Positions 52,325 to 60,512 of a stretch of DNA of 64,000 nucleotides are shown here, one piece after another (the first letter of the stretch is position 1; every line of letters starts with the position of its first letter). The notes under the pieces are model-generated. The model was not told the DNA's origin. It ran no database searches and was given only the letters and a program-made list of their open reading frames with translations. This DNA comes from Flavobacterium lacisediminis (GTDB lineage: Bacteria > Bacteroidota > Bacteroidia > Flavobacteriales > Flavobacteriaceae): positions 186,001 to 250,000 of the forward strand of contig NZ_JAPCIO010000001.1 in the NCBI RefSeq assembly GCF_025909975.1, written 5' to 3'. Position numbers and translations under genes: made by a program.

Positions 52325-53053
52325 ATGAAGAAACATTACATTAAATTACTCATTTGGTTTGTTTCAACTACAGCATTTTCTCAAGTGCAAGGTGTAGGAA
52401 TAAACGAGGATACTCCTCAACAAGCTCTTCATTTAGGATCTTCAAGTGGAACAATTCGTGTTGACGGTCTAAACGCAACCAATTCAACATACAATGGCGG
52501 GGGAACAGAAACATACCCGCTTTATGTAGATGGTGATGGTAATCTTACATTAGAATTTAAACCTATTTATAACAGCAACGGTTCAGATGCTCTCGATCAT
52601 GCAATTTTGCCAGGCTCGGTTGTAACACTTCCTGCTGGTGATAATGATGGCGTAATGGTAGGTGAGCTTTTTAACTTTACAATAGCCGTTAATAGAGCGT
52701 CAATTCTTGAAGTAAAATACAATGTTAGCATGGATGTATTTTTAAATCCAGCAGAAACAGCTATTTCAGATAGACGAGCTAGACGAGTAAATACTTTTTT
52801 TCAAGTTAATGGCGCAGGAAGAAAATATGGACAATCTGCAAAATGCTATACAGGTGGATCAGCTGATAGTGAAACAGGTAAATTATTTAACACGAGTACT
52901 TCGTACATTACTCTGCCAGCTGCTGGTTCATATGTAATTCGTTTTTATGGTGAGGTTTCTTCAGGAATAACAAACAGTACCGCAAATACAGGATTAGCCA
53001 CTTGCGTAAAATTTGCTAGAGGAAACGACACTCTACTTTTTAGATTACATTAA
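52325..53053 (+). CDS. Secreted array protein A1
   Basis: The 242-residue product has a signal peptide ending TTAFSQ (residue 20). Residues 23-39 (GVGINEDTPQQALHLGS) are identical in A2. They are followed by GTIRVDGLN, a short linker, a 'YPLYVDGDGNLTLE' strand and a beta-rich body with the landmarks EVKYNVSMDVF, RRVNTFFQVNG and ITLPAAGSYVIRFYG, and the end TLLFRLH. No known domain or T9SS sorting signal is recognised. A TNF/C1q-like jelly roll is possible. It is the first gene of six in the order A1-B1-C1-A2-B2-C2. Confidence 0.8.
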   Translation: MKKHYIKLLIWFVSTTAFSQVQGVGINEDTPQQALHLGSSSGTIRVDGLNATNSTYNGGGTETYPLYVDGDGNLTLEFKPIYNSNGSDALDHAILPGSVVTLPAGDNDGVMVGELFNFTIAVNRASILEVKYNVSMDVFLNPAETAISDRRARRVNTFFQVNGAGRKYGQSAKCYTGGSADSETGKLFNTSTSYITLPAAGSYVIRFYGEVSSGITNSTANTGLATCVKFARGNDTLLFRLH

Positions 53054-53085
53054 GCCTCTTTTCTAATTCTAAAACTCAGAAAATT

Positions 53086-53868
53086 ATGAAAAATCAATAC
53101 TTATATTTACTTTTTAGTTCAGCTATTGGATTTAGTCAAGTAGGAATTGGGACTTCAAACCCACAAGAAGAATTACATGTTGCGGGAAATAATTCAACTA
53201 TACGCATAGAGAGTTTAAGCAACGCAAATAACCCACTGAATGACGGAATAAAAAATGCACGTGTATATGTAGATGCTAACGGAAACTTTACATTAACTCC
53301 ACCTAACTATACAGCAGGCGGAAGTGGAAATGGAAATTTACCAATAAACTTCTTAATAGATGTGCCAAATTTTATTCCAGACAATGTTGATGGACTACCC
53401 GCTCCTTATGATAGTTTAGGAAGAATAATAAATAGTGATCTAACTCAAGAAACCGTTGAAGGCTTTATTTATAGCGCTACATTTACTGTGCCTCAATCAT
53501 GTACTGTTGAAGTAAAACATGGTGTTACAATAGTAATATCGGGTTCAAATATGTTAACTCCTAGTTTAGCATATATTAACGACAGTAAAACAAGAACCAT
53601 ACAAACCTTTTTCTGCTTTGATATAAATAATGACGGATTAAGCCCTGCAGAGAAGGCATTACAATACGGCCATAAAGGACAATTTTACTGTTCGGTTGCA
53701 GGAGGTTCACTGGGCTACCCATATATGAATAGTCAAGGATACGCAACCTTACCCCCAGGAACACATTCCATTCATTTCTTTGGAGTTGTTAATGACCCTC
53801 CAAATACTTTTACAAGCGTTGGATTTGGAGGCGCTACAGATTATTTAAAACTACGTGTATATAACTAA
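53086..53868 (+). CDS. Secreted array protein B1
   Basis: The 260-residue product has a signal peptide ending GFSQ and then VGIGTSNPQEELHVAGNNST, the common array motif. Its body carries a Ca2+-binding-like loop, DINNDGLSPAE (residues 179-189), conserved as DYNSDGLDAIE in B2 and absent from types A and C. The C-terminal half has ATLPPGTHSIHFFG and ends GGATDYLKLRVYN. Function is unknown. It lies 32 bp after A1 and 11 bp before C1. Confidence 0.8.
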   Translation: MKNQYLYLLFSSAIGFSQVGIGTSNPQEELHVAGNNSTIRIESLSNANNPLNDGIKNARVYVDANGNFTLTPPNYTAGGSGNGNLPINFLIDVPNFIPDNVDGLPAPYDSLGRIINSDLTQETVEGFIYSATFTVPQSCTVEVKHGVTIVISGSNMLTPSLAYINDSKTRTIQTFFCFDINNDGLSPAEKALQYGHKGQFYCSVAGGSLGYPYMNSQGYATLPPGTHSIHFFGVVNDPPNTFTSVGFGGATDYLKLRVYN

Positions 53869-53879
53869 AACCTACAATC

Positions 53880-54710
53880 ATGAGAAAATATTTTACCCTA
53901 ATTATTTTTACATTTTGTGCTTCAATTTTTGGGCAAGTAGGTGTAAATACAACTAATCCGCAAGAAGAACTTCATGTAGGAGGTTCAAATTCAACAATAA
54001 GAATTGATGGACTAAACACTCCTAACAACGTTAACAACTTAGGAACAGCTTCATCATCACCTGTTTACGTAGACGCTGATGGCGATTTGATTTTAGGAAC
54101 TTTAGCAGACAATGTTGAAATATTATTTGATTCTGAAAATTATTTGGAAGATGTACAAGATCCAACATCTTTAATTAATCAAGTAGGTAGTGGTGCAGGA
54201 TTTAGTCAAGGTGGAATTCCTATTGGAGGAACCGCTATTTCTTTTACCTTAACTAAACCAGCAATTGTTGAGGTTAACTATTCTGTAAGCTGGAATGTTG
54301 GAAAAAATGTAACTGCAACATCTAGAATTGACGATTTTAGAGCTAGAATTGTTCAAACTGCGATGTACTTTAGACAAAATAATTATCTAGGTCCAGCAGT
54401 AATTAATGATTACTATGGAAATCCAATCAACGGAGGCCCTTGGTGTATTACTAGTAATTGTATGGAATTAGGAGGTCTTCTTGCAATTAATGGTCAGTTT
54501 TATAATAATACACATGGTGTGGCAAGCCAAGGAGAATGGAGAAATTTTAGAAATACTGCTTCAGATTATGTAGTTTTAGGACCCGGAACCTATACTCCTA
54601 TGTTTGCAGCACAATTAGCTGTTGGAAACACAGCTATGACAGGAGCTGTAAAATTATATTTAGGCGTAGGAATGGATGAGGTTCAAATAGTTGCTTATTA
54701 TTTTAACTAA
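53880..54710 (+). CDS. Secreted array protein C1
   Basis: The 276-residue product has a signal peptide ending SIFGQ, then VGVNTTNPQEELHVGGSNST and IRIDGLNTPNNVNNLG. Landmarks shared with C2 are VYVDADGDLIL, INQVGSGAGFSQGG, FTLTKPAIVEVNYSVS, DYVVLGPGTYTPMF and a C-terminus ending AYYFN. Two cysteines near the middle (PWCITSNC) are absent from C2. No catalytic motif is seen. A 110-bp spacer separates it from A2. Confidence 0.8.
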   Translation: MRKYFTLIIFTFCASIFGQVGVNTTNPQEELHVGGSNSTIRIDGLNTPNNVNNLGTASSSPVYVDADGDLILGTLADNVEILFDSENYLEDVQDPTSLINQVGSGAGFSQGGIPIGGTAISFTLTKPAIVEVNYSVSWNVGKNVTATSRIDDFRARIVQTAMYFRQNNYLGPAVINDYYGNPINGGPWCITSNCMELGGLLAINGQFYNNTHGVASQGEWRNFRNTASDYVVLGPGTYTPMFAAQLAVGNTAMTGAVKLYLGVGMDEVQIVAYYFN

Positions 54711-54820
54711 CTCTGTAAAGAAAAAGGTTTTTTATCGACAAAAATTGTATTTAATCGATTTTTGTCTACATTTTATTGATTATCAGAAAAATAATTCGAT
54801 TTTTGACCAAAAGGTAGAGT
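54711..54820 (+). promoter_or_regulatory. Spacer between the two three-gene modules
   Basis: This 110-bp gap contains a 9-bp inverted repeat GACAAAAAT / ATTTTTGTC (54737-54745, 54758-54766) and two copies of TCGATTTTTG (54755-54764, 54796-54805). It is the only large gap inside the array, so a separate promoter or a partial terminator for the second module is likely. No exact TAnnTTTG is present. Confidence 0.45.
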
Positions 54821-55576
54821 ATGAAATCAAAAATTATTTTTCTGATAGTTTTTTTTATTGGGGTAAACTCAAAAGCACAAGTTAGTGGTGTCGGAATCAA
54901 TGAAGACACTCCGCAACAAGCACTTCATCTAGGTTCACAAACAGGAACTATACGTGTAGATGGATTAAATTCAACTAATAATACATTCAATGGTGGAGGC
55001 GTAGACCAAACTTATCCCGTTTATGTTGATCATAATGGTGACTTAACTTTAAAAACCGAAGCTTATGACAATAGTGATGGTGACGATGCCTTTTCAACAG
55101 CTGCAATAAATGGCACGCTAACAATTTTAGCCGGAGATGTGCCCAACGATGGTTATGAGACTACTCAAATTACTTCATATGTCTTTACATTAACTAGACC
55201 TACAATCGTAGAAATAAAATATTCTTTAAGTATTGAAGTGTTTCAAAACAATCTTTTTACAATAATCAAAGACCCGTATGCAAGAAATATTACAAATTTC
55301 TTTACACTAAATACACCAGTTTTATTAGGTACTACTAGAAGATATGGTGCTAGCTCAAAATGTTATTTCAATAGAAATGATGCAGCAACAAACCCTGCAG
55401 CAGCTCCTGATGGAGCAACGGGTTATATTTATAATTCTGGAACTACATATATACCTTTACCAGCAGGAGTACACACGCTTCGCTTTTATGGAACTGCTTG
55501 CTCAGGAAGCGCTAATCGACCAACATTTGTAAGATTTGCTGGAGGTCCAGACTCAATATTTATAAAACTATATTAA
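54821..55576 (+). CDS. Secreted array protein A2
   Basis: The 251-residue paralogue of A1 has a signal peptide ending SKAQ and the identical 17 residues GVGINEDTPQQALHLGS at 23-39. The codons there differ at 10 of 17 positions, all synonymously, so the duplication is old and the segment is under protein-level constraint. The body follows A1 (VEIKYSLSIEVF, TNFFTLNT, RRYGASSKCYF, YIPLPAGVHTLRFYG) and ends GGPDSIFIKLY. It is 10 bp upstream of B2. Confidence 0.8.
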   Translation: MKSKIIFLIVFFIGVNSKAQVSGVGINEDTPQQALHLGSQTGTIRVDGLNSTNNTFNGGGVDQTYPVYVDHNGDLTLKTEAYDNSDGDDAFSTAAINGTLTILAGDVPNDGYETTQITSYVFTLTRPTIVEIKYSLSIEVFQNNLFTIIKDPYARNITNFFTLNTPVLLGTTRRYGASSKCYFNRNDAATNPAAAPDGATGYIYNSGTTYIPLPAGVHTLRFYGTACSGSANRPTFVRFAGGPDSIFIKLY

Positions 55577-55586
55577 TTTTTATACT

Positions 55587-56354
55587 ATGAAAAAAAATAT
55601 TATATATTTCTTTTTGTTATTTAGTTGTTTCTCGTTTTCACAAATTGGTATAGAAACTAATAATCCACAACAAGACCTTCACGTAGCTGGCGCAACTTCA
55701 ACAATTCGAGTTGAAAGTTTAAATAGTATTAATGAACCTGCATTAAATGATGGAACAAAACTTGCGCCTCTTTATGTAAACGCTGATGGAGATTTCACAC
55801 TTAATCCTCCAGGTTATAGTACTGGAGGCGGAGTAGGAACCAACGCACCATTAAACTTTTTAATTAGTGTCCCAAATTTTGTCCCAAACGGACCATTTGG
55901 GGACGGTACAGTTGTAGCTAATGACGAAACCGTTTCAATTGGTGTTTCAGAAATTGTTCAAGTCCCTTTTACAAGTCCACAAGAGGCTTTAATAGAAGTG
56001 CGATATGCAATGACAATAGATCTGTCGGATGAAATTTTACCCGCTCCTGGCGCTTCAACATTTAATGATATTTCCGCAAGAGCAGTTCGTTGTTATTTTT
56101 ATATTGATTATAATAGTGATGGTTTAGATGCAATAGAATTATCAAAAAGATATGGTTTACATGGTGAAGCATACACTTCATATGTTCAAGGTTCCGTTGG
56201 GTATGCATTTATACACGGTGTTGGATATGGAAATATCCCTGCTGGAAACCATAGATTGGTGTTTTATGGAGAAACCGTAGATGGAAATAACAGAAAAACC
56301 TATGTAGGGTTCGGGGGCTCTTCAGATTATTTAAAAATTCGAATATATAATTAA
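55587..56354 (+). CDS. Secreted array protein B2
   Basis: The 255-residue paralogue of B1 has a signal peptide ending FSFSQ, then IGIETNNPQQDLHVAGATST. It keeps the Ca2+-loop-like DYNSDGLDAIE (residues 174-184), PLNFLISVPNFVPNG and NIPAGNHRLVFYG, and ends GGSSDYLKIRIYN, nearly the same as B1. No known domain is recognised. It lies 8 bp before C2. Confidence 0.8.
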   Translation: MKKNIIYFFLLFSCFSFSQIGIETNNPQQDLHVAGATSTIRVESLNSINEPALNDGTKLAPLYVNADGDFTLNPPGYSTGGGVGTNAPLNFLISVPNFVPNGPFGDGTVVANDETVSIGVSEIVQVPFTSPQEALIEVRYAMTIDLSDEILPAPGASTFNDISARAVRCYFYIDYNSDGLDAIELSKRYGLHGEAYTSYVQGSVGYAFIHGVGYGNIPAGNHRLVFYGETVDGNNRKTYVGFGGSSDYLKIRIYN

Positions 56355-56362
56355 AGTTTACT

Positions 56363-57184
56363 ATGAAAAAAATTTTAACATCAATATTTTCACTATTTAC
56401 TTTTTTAGTATTTGGTCAAGTAGGAATTAACACCACAACGCCATTAGAAGAGTTACACGTTGCTGGACCAACTTCTAATATTAGAGTAGAAGGTCTTAAT
56501 GCTACTAATAATGTCTTAAATCTTGGAAACAAAGAGAATACTCGTGTTTATGTTGATACCGATGGTGATTTGGTTTTAAATACTGTTCCTACTAATATTG
56601 GAGTATTATTTAATCCTGCCAACTATTTAGCTGATCCATTAGATACTGGTGGTGCTGATGCAAATGTAATTAATCAAACAGGTGTAGGTTCAGGTTACGC
56701 ACCAGGAGGATGGCCAAGAGTAACAGGTCCTGGAAGTTCAACTTTTACATTAACACGACCTGCCATTGTTGAAATTAATTATTCACTTTCTTACGAGATA
56801 TTTAAATCTGGTATTCCAATTGATGATAACCATGCACGTACAGCTCAATTTTATGTTTATTTACGTAGTGGTGGTCCTGCAGGACCAATTGTTACCACAG
56901 ATTATAATGGAGACCCTGTAGATTTTGGTGGAAATCCGGGTGCACTAGGTTATAGTGGAAATTTTTACACAAACGGTAGTTCTTTAGGAGCTGGCGGAGG
57001 AGAAGGAGATGGAAAAGAGTTCTATGCAACTGGTCATGACTATATTGTACTTGGACCAGGAACATATACACCAATGTTTTCAGGAATACTTTTTGTGGCA
57101 AGCACTTTAATGACAGGTGCTGTTAAAATGCAAATTGGAGGCGGAGACGATGAAGTTATTATTGTAGCTCATTATTACAACTAA
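56363..57184 (+). CDS. Secreted array protein C2
   Basis: The 273-residue paralogue of C1 has a signal peptide ending LVFGQ and then VGINTTTPLEELHVAGPTSN. Shared C-type landmarks are INQTGVGSGYAPGG, FTLTRPAIVEINYSLS, DYIVLGPGTYTPMFSG and the end DDEVIIVAHYYN. A Gly-rich stretch lies near residues 210-220. It is the last gene of the array and converges on the AraC gene across a terminator. Confidence 0.8.
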   Translation: MKKILTSIFSLFTFLVFGQVGINTTTPLEELHVAGPTSNIRVEGLNATNNVLNLGNKENTRVYVDTDGDLVLNTVPTNIGVLFNPANYLADPLDTGGADANVINQTGVGSGYAPGGWPRVTGPGSSTFTLTRPAIVEINYSLSYEIFKSGIPIDDNHARTAQFYVYLRSGGPAGPIVTTDYNGDPVDFGGNPGALGYSGNFYTNGSSLGAGGGEGDGKEFYATGHDYIVLGPGTYTPMFSGILFVASTLMTGAVKMQIGGGDDEVIIVAHYYN

Positions 57185-57197
57185 ACAAAATAAAAGC

Positions 57198-57223
57198 AAA
57201 AAAGAGCCGAATGGCTCTTTTTT
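57198..57223. terminator. Bidirectional terminator between array and AraC gene
   Basis: A perfect 11-bp stem AAAAAAGAGCC / GGCTCTTTTTT with loop GAAT ends one base before the AraC stop codon and serves both converging genes. Confidence 0.85.
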
Positions 57224-58096
57224 TTATACATTAGAATTTATTGACATTAAATATTTTTTAGGAGTAGTCCCAAATTTTTTCTTGAAAGCCGCTATAAAAT
57301 GGCTTCCTGTGCTGTATCCGATTTTTAAACCAACTTCATTTACATTATATGAACCGCTATCAAGTAATTGACGTGCATAATCCATTTTGTAATCGAATAA
57401 AAATCCATAAACGGTATCGCCATAAATTTGTTTAAAACCCATTTTAAGCTTCTTAAGATTTAAACCTACTTGATCAGCCAATTCTTGAAGTCCTGGTGGT
57501 TCTGCCATATTATTTAAAATAATATCTTTTGCCTTTCTTATTTTTAAAACATTTTCTTCATCAATTAAAAACGGACATTGCTCAGCATTTGGATCTTCTG
57601 AACGGTTAAAGTACAAACTCAACAATTCATATCCTTTTCCTTTATAATATAGATTTTTAATGAAGGAATTTAAATTATAATGAAAGATTTGACTAAGTAC
57701 AATTGACATCGAAGGACTAATATCGTTTTCCTTGTAATATTTTTTGTCCTTATTTTCATCACTTAAAAAAGGAATATTTTCTGCTTCTGACGAAAATAGC
57801 CCGTGAAATTTCTTAATAGAAACAATAACTGAAATCACCCAAGTATTTGGAGCTAATTCCAAATGAATAGGCAATTCTTTTTGTGGATTATAAAACAAAA
57901 GAGACTTCTCTTCTTTTAAATCTAAAGCATAATTTCCCTGATTAAAAATAAATTTTCCCTTTCCTTTAATTCCAAAATGAAACTGTATAAGCCCCTGACT
58001 TACAGGGCGTTCAATTTTAATAGTTTCATTACTATCATTTTGAAAACGCAATAAAATAAATTCGTTTTCAATTTTAATTTCTTCTAAAGAACCCAT
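57224..58096 (-). CDS. AraC family transcriptional regulator
   Basis: The 290-residue protein has an N-terminal cupin-like sensor (~1-150) and a C-terminal double helix-turn-helix (~190-290: KAKDIILNNMAEPPGLQELADQVGLNLKKLKMGFKQIYG ... VNEVGLKIGYSTGSHFIAAFKKKFGTTPKKYL). It resembles PchR-type iron/siderophore regulators. It lies between the six-gene array and hemA and is divergent from hemA. Haem-gene control is the most likely role, by location; control of the array is an alternative. Confidence 0.92.
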   Translation of the reverse strand: MGSLEEIKIENEFILLRFQNDSNETIKIERPVSQGLIQFHFGIKGKGKFIFNQGNYALDLKEEKSLLFYNPQKELPIHLELAPNTWVISVIVSIKKFHGLFSSEAENIPFLSDENKDKKYYKENDISPSMSIVLSQIFHYNLNSFIKNLYYKGKGYELLSLYFNRSEDPNAEQCPFLIDEENVLKIRKAKDIILNNMAEPPGLQELADQVGLNLKKLKMGFKQIYGDTVYGFLFDYKMDYARQLLDSGSYNVNEVGLKIGYSTGSHFIAAFKKKFGTTPKKYLMSINSNV

Positions 58097-58326
58097 AGCG
58101 ATATTTTTACGTATATACTTTAAGTTGACAAATAAAATTTTATTTAGAATTATTCTATATAAAGCAATTGCCAGCCCTTGAATACATTACAAATTTAATA
58201 GAAATAATAGTAAAAAGATAATATTAGCTTAAAATATCTTTAAGCGACACAAAAAGTCCTTTGAGCGTTGTTTTTATAAAATGGTAAAATATAATTTTGT
58301 TGAACTTTTAGGAAGAGTACATATTT
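58097..58326. promoter_or_regulatory. Divergent spacer between AraC gene and hemA
   Basis: The hemA promoter is TAATTTTG (58292-58299) with TTG 21 bp upstream (58268-58270). On the minus strand TAAATTTG (58190-58197) is a candidate for the AraC gene with a ~95-nt leader. Near the middle lies GATAATATTAGCTTAAAATATC, a loosely palindromic stretch that could bind the regulator. No ORF is present. Confidence 0.5.
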
Positions 58327-59583
58327 ATGGAAAACAATACATTCGCAAAGCATCCAACTTTTTACGCTATAGGATTAAGTTATAAAAAGGCAGATGCAGA
58401 AATGAGAGGAAAATTTAGCTTGGACGATCAAGCTAAAATCAGCTTATTGCATCAAGCCAAGGCAGAAGGTATTGATAACCTAATCGTAACCTCAACTTGC
58501 AATCGTACTGAAATTTATGGTTTTGCTCAACACCCTTTTCAATTAATTAAATTATTATGCGAAAACAGTCAGGGAACAGTTGAAGATTTTCAAAAAGTAG
58601 CTTTTGTATACAAAAATAGTGAAGCTATTTCACATATGTTTCGTGTAGGAACTGGTTTAGATAGTCAAATTTTAGGTGACTTTGAAATCATTAGTCAATT
58701 AAAAAATGCCTTCGTAAAAAGTAAAGAGCTTGATTTAGCAAATGCTTTTTTAGAAAGATTAGTGAATGCGGTTATTCAAGCAAGCAAGAAAATAAAAAAT
58801 GAAACTGAAATATCATCTGGAGCCACATCGGTATCATTTGCTTCGGTTCAATACATTTTTAAAAACGTAGAAGATATTGCTTCGAAAAATATTTTGCTTT
58901 TTGGAACAGGAAAAATCGGAAGAAATACTTGTGAAAACTTAGTAAAACACACGAAACACGAGCAAATCACATTAATAAACAGAACCAAAGAGAAAGCTGA
59001 AAAATTAGCTAGAAAACTAGATGTTATAGTTAAAGATTATGCTGATTTGCAGTTAGAACTTCAAAAAGCTGATGTGGTAGTAGTAGCAACTGGTGCTCAA
59101 AATCCAACAGTTGACAAAGCCATTTTAAATCTGAAAAAACCTTTACTAATTTTAGATTTATCGATTCCGAAAAACGTGAACGAAAATGTAAAAGACATTG
59201 AAGGAGTTACTTTAGTTCACATGGATGAACTTTCGCAAATTACAGATGAAACTTTAGAGAACAGAAAAAAACATATTCCTGCAGCAGAAGCTATTATTGA
59301 CGAAATTAAAGACGAATTTATCGCTTGGACCAAACAACGTAAATTTGCACCAACCATACATGCTTTAAAAGCAAAATTGAATACAATTAAAGAAGGAGAA
59401 TTAAATTTCCAACGAAAAAAACTAGCTAATTTTGACGAAGAACAAGCCGAATTAATTACCGCTAGAATAATTCAAAAAATCACAAATCATTTTGCCAATC
59501 ATTTAAAAGATGATGAAACAATGGTGGATGAAAGTATTGAATGGATTGAAAAAATTTTCCAATTAGAAACGGTTGCAAAATAA
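58327..59583 (+). CDS. hemA: Glutamyl-tRNA reductase
   Basis: The 418-residue first enzyme of the C5 haem pathway reduces glutamyl-tRNA to glutamate-1-semialdehyde. The catalytic Cys58 is in STCNRTEIYG. The NADPH domain has LLFGTGKIGRNTCENL near residue 195 and the C-terminus is the helical dimerisation domain. The start is the ATG after the promoter at 58292. The stop overlaps the hemC ATG by 1 nt (TAATG). hemL and hemB are not in this window. Confidence 0.96.
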   Translation: MENNTFAKHPTFYAIGLSYKKADAEMRGKFSLDDQAKISLLHQAKAEGIDNLIVTSTCNRTEIYGFAQHPFQLIKLLCENSQGTVEDFQKVAFVYKNSEAISHMFRVGTGLDSQILGDFEIISQLKNAFVKSKELDLANAFLERLVNAVIQASKKIKNETEISSGATSVSFASVQYIFKNVEDIASKNILLFGTGKIGRNTCENLVKHTKHEQITLINRTKEKAEKLARKLDVIVKDYADLQLELQKADVVVVATGAQNPTVDKAILNLKKPLLILDLSIPKNVNENVKDIEGVTLVHMDELSQITDETLENRKKHIPAAEAIIDEIKDEFIAWTKQRKFAPTIHALKAKLNTIKEGELNFQRKKLANFDEEQAELITARIIQKITNHFANHLKDDETMVDESIEWIEKIFQLETVAK

Positions 59584-60500
59584 TGAGCAAAACAATCCGA
59601 ATAGGAACTCGTGATAGCGAATTAGCCCTTTGGCAAGCACACACAGTACAAAAAAAACTAAATGATTTAGGTTATAAAACCGAAATTACAGCAGTTAAAT
59701 CGCAAGGAGATATCATTCTTGACAAACCACTTTACGAATTAGGAATCACTGGAATTTTTACCAAAACTTTAGATATTGCCATGTTAAATGGCCAAGTAGA
59801 TATTGCGGTGCATTCTATGAAAGATGTGCCAACCGCTTTACCTATCGGAATTGTGCAAGCAGCTGTTTTAGAACGCGCTAACTCATTAGATATTTTAGTT
59901 CACAAAGGCAATTTAGATTTTTTAAATTCAAACGGAACTATCGCTACTGGAAGCTTACGCAGACAAGCGCAATGGTTGAATAAATATCCAAATCACAATG
60001 TGGTAGATTTACGTGGAAATGTAAATACGCGTATGCAAAAACTTCATGATAGCGATTGGAGCGGAGCTGTTTTTGCAGCTGCAGGATTAGAACGCATTAA
60101 CTTAAAACCAGAAAATTATATCGATTTAGATTGGATGGTTCCAGCACCAGCACAAGGCGCAATGGTTGTGGTGGCAATGGAAAAAGATGATTTTTGCAGA
60201 GAAGCATTAGCCAAACTAAATCACTCAGAAACAGAAATTTGTACACATATTGAACGTGAATTCTTAAAAACACTAGAAGGTGGTTGTACAGCTCCAATTG
60301 GTGCTTTGGCAACATTTACCTCAGATAAAATTAATTTTGAAGGCGTTTTGTTTTCTTTAGACGGAAAAGAAAAACACACAATCAAAAAAAGTTGTACTTT
60401 TGATTCTTATAAAAACTTCGGAAAAAATTGTGCCGAAGAAATTTTAAACAGCGGCGGAAGTGCTTTAATGGAAAGTATTCGTCGTGATTTAAAAAAGTAA
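59583..60500 (+). CDS. hemC: Hydroxymethylbilane synthase
   Basis: The 305-residue enzyme joins four porphobilinogen units into hydroxymethylbilane. It begins IRIGTRDSELALWQAH and the dipyrromethane cofactor is attached through Cys235 in EGGCTAPIGA. Conserved VHSMKDVPT and TGSLRRQAQW segments bind the growing chain. Normal length. It is translationally coupled to hemA. The next gene is trkH rather than hemD, which lies two genes further on. Confidence 0.96.
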   Translation: MSKTIRIGTRDSELALWQAHTVQKKLNDLGYKTEITAVKSQGDIILDKPLYELGITGIFTKTLDIAMLNGQVDIAVHSMKDVPTALPIGIVQAAVLERANSLDILVHKGNLDFLNSNGTIATGSLRRQAQWLNKYPNHNVVDLRGNVNTRMQKLHDSDWSGAVFAAAGLERINLKPENYIDLDWMVPAPAQGAMVVVAMEKDDFCREALAKLNHSETEICTHIEREFLKTLEGGCTAPIGALATFTSDKINFEGVLFSLDGKEKHTIKKSCTFDSYKNFGKNCAEEILNSGGSALMESIRRDLKK

Positions 60501-60512
60501 TTTTATTCCAAA

